A stretch of DNA of 22,747 bases. Origin: Hallerella sp964501065. Lineage in GTDB: Bacteria > Fibrobacterota > Fibrobacteria > Fibrobacterales > Fibrobacteraceae. Location: assembly GCA_964501065.1 (NCBI GenBank), contig CAZCRF010000041.1:1-22747 (forward strand), given 5' to 3'. The notes below the pieces were generated by a model. The model was not told where the DNA came from. It saw nothing but the letters and a program-made list of their open reading frames with translations, and searched no databases. The translations under genes and the position numbers were made by a program. Shown in pieces: positions 15,499-22,634 of this stretch (position 1 is the first letter of the stretch; every line of letters begins with the position of its first letter).

Positions 15499-16905
15499 AT
15501 GGATAACTCTCAAGCCCTTGAGCAAGCAGCCGAAGCGGAACTTGCCCAAATCGCCGCATCCCCTGCGCTCACTCCGCAAGGGAAAAAAGGCATCACGCCC
15601 CAATTTGCCGCAGAGCTGGACCCTCTCGCCCGCAGAACGACCATGGCGGAGACTTCCCTCGGATTCACGGAAGCGCAAGCGAGGCTCGAAGCGAACCGTT
15701 GCCTCAAATGCAAGAAGCCCGCATGCACGGCGGCCTGCCCCATCGGGATGCCCATCCCCCAATACTTGGAACACGTCGCCGCGGGCGATTTCGAAGGCGC
15801 GATAGCCATCATCCGCGGCACGTCCCTCTTGCCGTCGATTTGCAGCCGCGTCTGCCCCCACGAGCGCCAATGCCAATCCAACTGCACCATGGGGAAGCTC
15901 CAGAAAGACTCCCGGAAAGGAGTCCACATGGGGAACACGGAGCGTTTCTGCGCCGATTACGAACGCCTGCACTTGGGCGGAAAGAAGCCCCTGCCCGTCG
16001 CAGCGGAGACCGGGAAGAAAGTCGCCGTCATCGGTTCCGGCCCCGCGGGAATCGGAGCGGCCATCGACTTGCGCACCCACGGACACCATGTCGAAATCTT
16101 CGAAGAATACGATGAACTCGGAGGAGTCTTGCGCTACGGCATCCCGGAATTCCGCCTGCCGAAGGAAATCCTCGATTACGAACTTTCCATCCTGCCGAAA
16201 ATGGGCATCATCGCGCACACGGGCGTTCAAGTCGGCAAGGACTTCCCCACTTCGGAACTTTTCCAACAGGGCTTCGACGCCGTATTCATCGGGAACGGCG
16301 CAAGCGCGCCGCTAGTCCCGGAACTTCCCGGAGTGCACTTGGAAGGCGTCTTCAACGCGAAGGAATACCTGCAAAGAGCCAACTGTGGGAAAAACGTCGA
16401 TTCGCGGAAGGACGTCGTCGTCATCGGAGGTGGGAACGTCGCCATGGATGCCGCGAGAATGGCCTTCCGCCTGGGAGCGGAAAAAGTGCGCATCCTCTAC
16501 CGTCGCACGCGAAGCGAAATGCTCGCCTGTTCCGCAGAAATCGAAGAAGCCGTCGCCGAAGGAGTCGAAATCGTGGAGCTCCGGAATCCGAGCGAATTCC
16601 TGTCGGACGAAAACGGCCACGTCAAGCAGGCGAAGCTCGACCTGTTCACCCTCGGCGAACCCGACGAAAAAGGCCGCCCGCGCCCCGTCAAAATCGATGG
16701 CGAGTCAGAACTCATCGACTGCGACACGGTCGTCCTGGCAATCGGCAACCGGGTCTCTTCCGAAGTGCTCGACACAGTCTCCGAACGAGACAAGGACAAG
16801 GTCTACGTCGGCGGGGACGCCCTCTACGGCCCGAAGACAGTCGTGCTCGCTCTCCGCACCGGAAGGGAAATCGCCGCCAAGATTCACGAGGATTTGTCCC
16901 GCTGA
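15499..16905 (+). CDS. gltD: GltD/NfnB-type NADPH flavoprotein (glutamate synthase small chain family)
   Basis: The 468-aa product has an N-terminal iron-sulfur region with two Cys clusters (C68, C71, C76, C80 and C115, C119, C125, C129). An FAD-binding VIGSGPAGIGAA (about 177-188) and an NAD(P)H-binding VVVIGGGNVAMDAA (about 306-319) follow, with YRRTR just after. This is the architecture of the glutamate synthase beta subunit, the stand-alone GltA-type enzymes of anaerobes, and NfnB, the larger subunit of electron-bifurcating ferredoxin:NADP reductase. Neither gltB nor nfnA is next to it, so the exact role is open. The start is supported by continuous family similarity rather than by a strong ribosome-binding site. 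Confidence 0.82.
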   Translation: MDNSQALEQAAEAELAQIAASPALTPQGKKGITPQFAAELDPLARRTTMAETSLGFTEAQARLEANRCLKCKKPACTAACPIGMPIPQYLEHVAAGDFEGAIAIIRGTSLLPSICSRVCPHERQCQSNCTMGKLQKDSRKGVHMGNTERFCADYERLHLGGKKPLPVAAETGKKVAVIGSGPAGIGAAIDLRTHGHHVEIFEEYDELGGVLRYGIPEFRLPKEILDYELSILPKMGIIAHTGVQVGKDFPTSELFQQGFDAVFIGNGASAPLVPELPGVHLEGVFNAKEYLQRANCGKNVDSRKDVVVIGGGNVAMDAARMAFRLGAEKVRILYRRTRSEMLACSAEIEEAVAEGVEIVELRNPSEFLSDENGHVKQAKLDLFTLGEPDEKGRPRPVKIDGESELIDCDTVVLAIGNRVSSEVLDTVSERDKDKVYVGGDALYGPKTVVLALRTGREIAAKIHEDLSR

Positions 16906-16910
16906 GGGAG

Positions 16911-17573
16911 CTAGGCTTTTTCATCGTACCTTTCCCAGAGGTTTTGGACGGCGAAATCGGAAAGCTCGAATTTTGCGAGAATCTCCGGGAATGACTTTTT
17001 GGCGGATTTCCCGGAGATTTCGATGGTTTTCGCAACAGGGTTGAAATCCACGTCGAAGTCGTATTCCACATAAGTCGGACGCACTTCCTTCGCCAATTTG
17101 TCCCTTTCAATGCGGACATCCGCCGAAGAAATCCAGTTCACCTCGTCCGGGCTTTCCAATTCTTCCAGCTCCTGAGTTCCGTTGTCGAACCAATCGTCGG
17201 GAACACTTTTGAGTCCGAGAATCAAGCGATTGCTATCGTCCAAATCATAAACGATAAGCAAGAAGCTCCCTTTCGAAGCGCGCCAAAGGGCGCCGTTCTC
17301 CAAGACTTCCAAACCTTCCGCAGTCAGCGACCGCAGTCCGCCTTCCATCTTCAGCAGGCCTTTGTTCTGAAAATACTGGAGGATATTTTCCACGGTGCGT
17401 CTGCGCGCGGCGCCGTCGTCCCCGAACAAGTCCGTCCCGATTTTTTCTAGAGAGGCCTTCGGATTCTTTTGGATGTATTGCAAAAAGGCCCGCGCCCACG
17501 GATTCTGGACTTTTTCCGAAATTTCACCTTTGACGATGATGGAGCGGACTTCATCTTGGATGTCGATTTTCAT
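16911..17573 (-). CDS. winged-helix protein of unknown function, last gene of the viperin-helicase operon
   Basis: I do not recognise a named family for this 220-aa acidic protein. Residues about 25-98 read as a winged helix: a helix (ARAFLQYIQKN), ASLEKIGTDLF, a recognition-like helix RRRTVENILQYFQNKGLL, then a wing ending LTAEGLEVLENG. The rest (about 100-220) predicts alternating strands with a Trp/Asp-rich middle (VPDDWFDNG) and no catalytic motif I can name. AAGGAG lies 6 nt before the ATG, and the helicase stop is only 15 nt upstream, so the two are co-translated. It could be a transcriptional regulator of the operon or a DNA-binding partner of the helicase. Confidence 0.7.
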   Translation of the reverse strand: MKIDIQDEVRSIIVKGEISEKVQNPWARAFLQYIQKNPKASLEKIGTDLFGDDGAARRRTVENILQYFQNKGLLKMEGGLRSLTAEGLEVLENGALWRASKGSFLLIVYDLDDSNRLILGLKSVPDDWFDNGTQELEELESPDEVNWISSADVRIERDKLAKEVRPTYVEYDFDVDFNPVAKTIEISGKSAKKSFPEILAKFELSDFAVQNLWERYDEKA

Positions 17574-17588
17574 ATTTTTCTCCTTGTG

Positions 17589-20132
17589 TTATTTTGAAAA
17601 ATTCTTCGTGGGAATCTTGTGGACGATGCGCCCCAGTGCGCCTTGGGATTTTTCCATTTGCCGGAAATTCCCCACATGGACCATCAGGAACCTCGCACGC
17701 GTGATGGCGACGTTCAAACGGTTCGGCGCCTCCAAAAAGTTGGTCGGATAAGTGTTCGCATAGCTGAGGAAAACGGCATCCGCCTCGTGCCCTTGGAAGG
17801 AATCGACGGAACCCGCCTTGTATTCCACAAACTTCGTCGAGTCTTTGAAAACCTTCTTGCAGATTCGCTCCAGTTCCGCAGCCTGTTCCTTGTAAAAAGA
17901 AAGAGCGGCGACGGACCATTTCCCCTGCAGTTTTTTGTGCCGGGAGGCGAACTTCCGAAATTCTTGAAGCTCGCGTTCGATGCACTTCAACTCGTTCTTG
18001 TTCACGCTCCGGGAATCAAAGCTTCCGCGGACATCCAACCAGACGTTGTGCACATTCCCGTAACGCGTATAATCCCACTCCCTTTTCCCCTCCATATGGG
18101 AGGAAAGCATCGCCTTGTCATTGTAAAATTCATGCGAGGCGATTTTTGCAATTTCCGGATGGGAACGGTGCTGGAAAGAAAGCGTTTGGCGACGGGCGTT
18201 CAAGAACTCCGACGGAATTCCCCGAAAAAGAGCCAAGTCTTTAAATTCCCCATAACCGCGCAAGAAAAGCTCCATGCACGACGGCAAATAAATCTGTTCG
18301 AGCAGCCGGATTTTCCGCTCCGTTTCTTCAAAAGAAGACGTGGGAATCAGCTCCCGGATTTGCCTCTTCAAGTCCATCCGGAAATCGCCGGCCGTATTGA
18401 AAACGTTGTCGCGCTGTTCAAAGAGGCGGACGACGCGCCAAGCCATTTCATCATGCCATTCCCGAGGTTCATTCTCGCCAAAACGCTTAAAAATCTTTTC
18501 GCGATTGTAGCGAGCCACGGAAACCCATTTTTGCATTTCCAACTCATGAAGAATTCGGCCATTTTGGGAATCCCTTGCCAAACGGACCGTCGTGATGCGC
18601 GGCGGCAAATATTCTTGAACTTTTTCAAAAGAATTCGCAGAGCCGAGGACGATGTCCGCATAGGGCAAATCCTTGAAATTTCCCGAATCCGCGTCCACGC
18701 AAAGGATGCCGAATTTTTCCGCGTACTTCTTATAAAGAAATGAATCGTATCCGGATTCCTTTTCCACCAAGATGCACGTCTGCCGATTCCCCTTCCCTTT
18801 CGAAGCGAGAAGCGCATCGGATGCAGCCGTGAATTCCCTCCGAGAGTCATTTTCCTCAGGATAGCAAGCCCGCAGATTATGGGCGAAGTCCGCATCGTCG
18901 ACATAGGGCGGAAGCTGCTTGATGTCCCCGACGACAACCCAACGCTTGCAGAGGATGGCCGGGACCAGGAATTCCTGGAACGTCGTCTTGGACGCTTCGT
19001 CCAAAATCAGATAGTCGAAGAAAGGTTTCTCCCCTTCGCCCGAAAATTTTCTCATTTCGGGGAGCGCCGCGCCAAAGGTCGTCCCGGCGACAATCGGCGC
19101 GTTTTCCATCAAGAGGGAATAAAGGATGTCGTTGTTTTGTGGATCACAGTTTTCAAACAGCATCTGCTGTTCCGGCGTACGCACGGGCACTTCGCCCAAG
19201 CGTTCCTTCAACTTTTGGGATTCCATCTTGGCGAAGACCTTGGGCAAGAACTTCTTGCCGACAATGCTGATTTTCCCGTTGTCGGGGTCGCCGTATCGTT
19301 TGGCGGAGAAATTCTTCAAGCCCGGATAAACTTCGAACAGCTTTTCAAGAATATTGTCCACGGCGACATTGGTCGATGCGACGAGCAGAACCCTTTTGCC
19401 GCGACGCAAAAGTTGCAGGAGCAATTCCACGATGACCGTCGTCTTGCCCGAACCCGGCGGACCTTCCAAAACGGCGAGGTCCGGAGTGGAAAGGGCAGTG
19501 CAGACAAAGGCGCGCTGCTCTGAATTCCCCGCACGGGAGTTGTCTTTCAGTACAAAGTAATCCTCGTCTTTGAGAGTGACGCTTTCAAATGGCGGCAGCG
19601 CCACCGACTCCGAAAGCATTCGGGATAGAGCCTCGCCGCACTGCCAAAATCCGACATTTTCTTCCAATCGCCGCAATTGGTCGGCCGCCACTTCGCTTGA
19701 AAGTTTGAAAGTCTTCCCCAGGGCAATTTCCATGGCGAAGATTTCCGCGACTTCCTTGGCGATGGAAGGTGCGACGCACAGGAGATGCCCCGGGGACAAT
19801 TTCCCGGAAAGAGTGACCCACACTTCGCCCTTCTTCTCTTCGAACTTTTCCATGAACCGGAAATTTTCGTTCAAGAGCCTTGTCTTCGGGACTTCCGATT
19901 CGGGGACTTGGTAACAGCCCATGCCGTTTTTGAAGTTCTTCCGAAGAGCGCCGACGACGTCTTCGAAACGGGCGCGCGTCCTCTCCGACGGCAACAGCCG
20001 ATAGACGCGTCCGCACTCGCCTCCATCGAACTTTTTGACTTGTTCGACTTTGACAAAAGCCGTCTGGTAACCGGACAGTTTCAATTCGATTTCCCGTTCA
20101 ATCGCTTGGATGTAGTGATTCGCTTGGCACAT
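17589..20132 (-). CDS. Upf1/DNA2-NAM7-like superfamily 1 helicase
   Basis: Predicted ATP-driven nucleic-acid helicase of 847 aa with all SF1 motifs: Walker A GPPGSGKTT (224-232), Walker B DEAS (378-381), motif III GDIKQLPP (402-409), an HRSHPEI block like the YRxHP of Upf1 relatives (655-661), motif V SVDSFQGHEAD (775-785) and motif VI NVAITRAR (807-814). About 245 residues separate motif III from the HRSHPEI block, implying a large inserted domain. The first ~200 residues form an N-terminal domain without a clear match. I chose ATG 20132 because AGGAGG precedes it; the frame continues upstream to 20303 but that part overlaps the mini-protein gene. Helicases of this class are frequent in antiphage islands. 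Confidence 0.85.
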   Translation of the reverse strand: MCQANHYIQAIEREIELKLSGYQTAFVKVEQVKKFDGGECGRVYRLLPSERTRARFEDVVGALRKNFKNGMGCYQVPESEVPKTRLLNENFRFMEKFEEKKGEVWVTLSGKLSPGHLLCVAPSIAKEVAEIFAMEIALGKTFKLSSEVAADQLRRLEENVGFWQCGEALSRMLSESVALPPFESVTLKDEDYFVLKDNSRAGNSEQRAFVCTALSTPDLAVLEGPPGSGKTTVIVELLLQLLRRGKRVLLVASTNVAVDNILEKLFEVYPGLKNFSAKRYGDPDNGKISIVGKKFLPKVFAKMESQKLKERLGEVPVRTPEQQMLFENCDPQNNDILYSLLMENAPIVAGTTFGAALPEMRKFSGEGEKPFFDYLILDEASKTTFQEFLVPAILCKRWVVVGDIKQLPPYVDDADFAHNLRACYPEENDSRREFTAASDALLASKGKGNRQTCILVEKESGYDSFLYKKYAEKFGILCVDADSGNFKDLPYADIVLGSANSFEKVQEYLPPRITTVRLARDSQNGRILHELEMQKWVSVARYNREKIFKRFGENEPREWHDEMAWRVVRLFEQRDNVFNTAGDFRMDLKRQIRELIPTSSFEETERKIRLLEQIYLPSCMELFLRGYGEFKDLALFRGIPSEFLNARRQTLSFQHRSHPEIAKIASHEFYNDKAMLSSHMEGKREWDYTRYGNVHNVWLDVRGSFDSRSVNKNELKCIERELQEFRKFASRHKKLQGKWSVAALSFYKEQAAELERICKKVFKDSTKFVEYKAGSVDSFQGHEADAVFLSYANTYPTNFLEAPNRLNVAITRARFLMVHVGNFRQMEKSQGALGRIVHKIPTKNFSK

Positions 20133-20140
20133 ATCGCCTC

Positions 20141-20329
20141 CTAATATTGAATGAGATTGCTCGTCAGGTGAAAGCCCAGATGTTCCGGGCATTCGTAGAC
20201 GTGCAAGGTGACGTTCCGCGATTCCTTCGCGTAGTAAAGGTTCTCCATCGCAGAAGAGTAATTCGGGTAGAGCTTCTTCAACTTCCCATTTTTGCCGGTG
20301 CAACGGCAGCGGAGTTTGTTCACAATCAT
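20141..20329 (-). CDS. 62-aa Cys/His-rich mini-protein between viperin and helicase
   Basis: A basic small protein with C8 and C10 near the N terminus and C47, H50 and H54 in a C-terminal YECPEHLGFHLTSN block. The pattern suggests a one-zinc ribbon or treble-clef fold (C8/C10 with C47/H50 or H54). Small proteins with a closing C-P-x(n)-G-x-H-L-T-S motif occur in many bacteria and phages, without known function. ATG 20329 has AAGGA 6 nt upstream and is preferred over ATG 20359. Its stop codon overlaps the helicase Shine-Dalgarno and it starts 31 nt after the viperin stop, so it belongs to the same operon. Confidence 0.65.
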   Translation of the reverse strand: MIVNKLRCRCTGKNGKLKKLYPNYSSAMENLYYAKESRNVTLHVYECPEHLGFHLTSNLIQY

Positions 20330-20360
20330 ATGAAATCCTTTTTCTCGAACGGTGTGCATT

Positions 20361-21317
20361 TCAAAGAGTCCAATCGAAAGTTCCCATCAAACTTTCAAAA
20401 GTTTTTTGCAGGGGATCGACGTGGAAAAATCCAATCGCACGGCCGACGATTTTCGCTGTCGCATCCGCCGCGTAACGGGAACGGAACTTGCCCTCGTCAA
20501 AGCGAATTTCCTTCAACGCCTCCGCGAATGGGACGTCCGCCAAGGAGCGGCTGTAGCCGTATTCCATTCCGCCGTTTTGAAAGAGCCTGCCGTCCGGCGA
20601 AATCATCAGATAGCTTTCCGTCATGGCGTCATTGTCTTCGATGCAAATGTCCGGCAGTTTTGGGGAAAACTCATCCTTTGCCACATAATTGTTCTTGACG
20701 AAGGCGTAAAACTGATAGTTGCTGATTCCTGAGTTCCCGCCGAACGGCATTTGCCTCAGGATTTTCCATTTGTCGATGCCGAAATCTAGAATGAAGGGTT
20801 TCAGCACTTCGTTGTAATTGTATGCGTTCACGACCGTATTCACCTTGATTTTCACATGGGGATTTTCCTTCCGGATTTCTTGGATTTTTTCTTTCACGGC
20901 TTCTGCGGAAAGAGTCTCCCCGCCCCGGCAACGCCCGATTTCCAAATTCGTCCGATGTTGCAGAGAATCGACGGAAAGGCCTATCTGCGAAATCTCGCCC
21001 ATGAACGGACGCGCATTCTCCACCGCCGTGGCGTTCGTAACCAGCGAAACGTTCATTCCGTGAAGGCGGGCGGCCTTCACCACGTTCCACAAGAGTTCCG
21101 GGAAGAGGAGCGGCTCTCCGCCGACAACATTCAGGCGAATCGGATTGGAATGGAAATTTTTCCTAAAGTGTTCTTCGATATTTGAAATCACCTTTTCCAC
21201 CATTTCTTCTTTCTCCCAGATTTCCGGGGAATGATTCCATTTGGCGAAGCAGTGCTTGCAGCTGTAGTTGCAACGTTCCGTGACGTGCCAATTGATGACG
21301 GTTTCCTTAGAATTCAT
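20361..21317 (-). CDS. prokaryotic viperin (antiviral radical SAM enzyme)
   Basis: Viperins use SAM and a [4Fe-4S] cluster to turn a nucleoside triphosphate into a 3'-deoxy-3',4'-didehydro chain terminator of viral polymerases. The 318-aa product has the CxxxCxxC motif at C16, C20 and C23 in a viperin-like context (INWHVTERCNYSC). It also has VGGEP (65-69), VDSLQ..TN.EIGR (116-129) matching the human CDSF...N..IGR block, KVNTVVNAYN (158-167) matching KINSVINRFN, KWKILRQ (183-189) matching RWKVFQ, and N229..MTESYLMISPDGRLFQN matching the MKDSYLI..YMRFLNC block. The C terminus ends FDWTL, close to the terminal LDW of animal viperin. AAGGAG is 6 nt before the ATG. The animal amphipathic N-terminal helix is absent, as expected for bacteria. 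I saw these matches by recall, not alignment. Confidence 0.86.
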   Translation of the reverse strand: MNSKETVINWHVTERCNYSCKHCFAKWNHSPEIWEKEEMVEKVISNIEEHFRKNFHSNPIRLNVVGGEPLLFPELLWNVVKAARLHGMNVSLVTNATAVENARPFMGEISQIGLSVDSLQHRTNLEIGRCRGGETLSAEAVKEKIQEIRKENPHVKIKVNTVVNAYNYNEVLKPFILDFGIDKWKILRQMPFGGNSGISNYQFYAFVKNNYVAKDEFSPKLPDICIEDNDAMTESYLMISPDGRLFQNGGMEYGYSRSLADVPFAEALKEIRFDEGKFRSRYAADATAKIVGRAIGFFHVDPLQKTFESLMGTFDWTL

Positions 21318-21348
21318 GAGTGTCTCCTTTTGAAGGAAATTTTGTAGA

Positions 21349-21364
21349 TTCGCACTAGTGCGAA
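21349..21364. promoter_or_regulatory. 16-bp perfect palindrome upstream of the viperin operon
   Basis: TTCGCACTAGTGCGAA is perfectly self-complementary over 16 bp, 32-47 bp before the viperin ATG and about 20 bp before its Shine-Dalgarno. It is a strong candidate operator. As RNA it could also form a 6-bp stem with a CUAG loop in the leader. No U-tract follows, so it is not a terminator. Confidence 0.55.
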
Positions 21365-21399
21365 GGTTTTTAATTCTGCAACCCTTTCGGATTACAAGA

Positions 21400-21407
21400 C
21401 AAAATTA
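21400..21407 (-). promoter_or_regulatory. TAnnTTTG-type -7 element for the viperin operon
   Basis: On the minus strand this reads TAATTTTG, an exact TAnnTTTG match 83 bp before the viperin ATG. A TTTG lies upstream but with 16-bp spacing, shorter than the usual ~19-21. If real, the 16-bp palindrome would fall about 40 bp downstream of the transcription start, where a bound repressor could act as a roadblock. Confidence 0.3.
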
Positions 21408-21452
21408 CCCATCTGAAAAGGGACAAACGGGGACAACTATTACCCCGGAATT

Positions 21453-22634
21453 TCAAGGCCTCTGGTCGGAAATTTTTGAAATGTGGGAATGGAGGTGGCG
21501 GATATTTTGAGAAGCCGTATCGAAATGCCAAATTTCGTCGAAATATTTCGACTTCCCCATCAATGAATCGCAGGGATACCCATTGGAAATCACCAGCGAA
21601 TAAAAGCGGTTGTCCGACTTACGCTGCGTGCGAATTCTTGATTCAAGTACTTCATCATTTTCTGGAAAGCAAAAATCGGAAACGACCAGCAAATCCGCCA
21701 ATCGATAGGAACTGCATTCCATCATTTTCAACGCTTCGTTTAACGCTGGGGCAACATCCGTTCCTCCGTGGAAGCTGTTCTTTAAAAACGCGATTAAATC
21801 CCGAAATCCTTTGGGAGGTTTAAAATCAAACGTTTCAATCGTTGTACTGAAATTAATCAAGTAGCAATCGCGGTTTTGAGTATGCGCCATTTCTGCAAGG
21901 CAAAGAGAAACTGCTTTAGCGATGTTTTCCGGCGTCCCCATCATGGATCCGCTCGTATCGACGCAAATGATTATCGGCCCTATTTTTTCTTTCTTCTCAA
22001 CTTCCACCTCCTTTTCCTCTTTTTTCGTTTCCCAATTTGAAACGTAACCCATTTTTTCAAAACAAAGCAAACGATTTTCAATAAATTTCAAATCGAACAA
22101 AACAGCCAACTCTTCATCGCCCAACAAAGCCAATTCCTGAGGGAGAACATCTTCTATTCGATTGCCAAAGGTTATGCCGGAAAGTTCTTCCCGAGAGTTG
22201 TAATCTTTTCGAATTTGCTTATAAGCAATCGTTTCTTCAATTTTAACGCGTTCCTTCTCCTTCGCCGCCTTTCGCATTTTTCCCAACAATTCGCACAATT
22301 CTCGAACGGATTGATTGTCTTCAAAGAACTTTCCCCAGCGGAGCACTTCTTGAATGTCTTGAGAAGACAGCTCTGCCAAACTTAAATCCCATCCTAAATT
22401 AGGGAAAGACTTTAATGATCTTTGAATCAATCGCAAATTATCTAAAAGCTCTTGATACTTAATCCAAATTTTTCTTTGGGCGGCCTCCGCTTCGGCAAGC
22501 ATCCATTCGAGCAACTTTTTCTCATAAAGTTTCCTCCAAACTTTCAACAAATGTCTGTACAACTCCAGCAATTCGGAATTATCCTCTGCCGGGACAATTT
22601 CTCGTTTGTGCCGAGATTCTCTTGAATCTACCAA
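21453..22634 (-). CDS. viaA: ViaA-like VWA-domain protein (5' end uncertain)
   Basis: The C-terminal half (about 218-375) is a von Willebrand A domain with a complete MIDAS: D226-x-S228-x-S230 in CVDTSGS, T292 in GGTD and D320 in VVSDF. Sequence blocks follow E. coli ViaA: GPIIICVDTSGSM, CYLINFST, FHGGTD, LLVVSDF and FDEIWHFDT. The helical N-terminal half has a ViaA-like stretch around 82-122 (LSLAELS...GKFFEDNQSVRELCELLGKM). ViaA partners the MoxR AAA+ ATPase RavA. That gene would lie beyond the window end and is not seen. The only in-frame start is TTG 22634, yet the frame stays open and coding-like upstream to 22702. At 393 aa it is ~90 aa shorter than E. coli ViaA, so it may be N-terminally broken or mis-sequenced. 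The gene is notably AT-rich. Confidence 0.75.
   Translation of the reverse strand: MVDSRESRHKREIVPAEDNSELLELYRHLLKVWRKLYEKKLLEWMLAEAEAAQRKIWIKYQELLDNLRLIQRSLKSFPNLGWDLSLAELSSQDIQEVLRWGKFFEDNQSVRELCELLGKMRKAAKEKERVKIEETIAYKQIRKDYNSREELSGITFGNRIEDVLPQELALLGDEELAVLFDLKFIENRLLCFEKMGYVSNWETKKEEKEVEVEKKEKIGPIIICVDTSGSMMGTPENIAKAVSLCLAEMAHTQNRDCYLINFSTTIETFDFKPPKGFRDLIAFLKNSFHGGTDVAPALNEALKMMECSSYRLADLLVVSDFCFPENDEVLESRIRTQRKSDNRFYSLVISNGYPCDSLMGKSKYFDEIWHFDTASQNIRHLHSHISKISDQRP

Noticed and set aside
20133..20303. A 57-residue N-terminal extension of the helicase.
   Set aside because: It overlaps the mini-protein gene in another frame, does not look like a helicase N terminus, and a strong AGGAGG directly precedes the internal ATG at 20132.
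20361..20480. A frameshift in the viperin C terminus.
   Set aside because: The last ~35 residues diverge from what I recall of viperin, but the in-frame protein ends FDWTL, resembling the normal Trp-containing C terminus, and the other frames did not give a better continuation.
21420..21452. Terminator after the ViaA-like gene (CGGGG...CCCCG arms).
   Set aside because: The stem is only 5 bp with a 10-nt loop and no proper U-tract, so it cannot be called with confidence.
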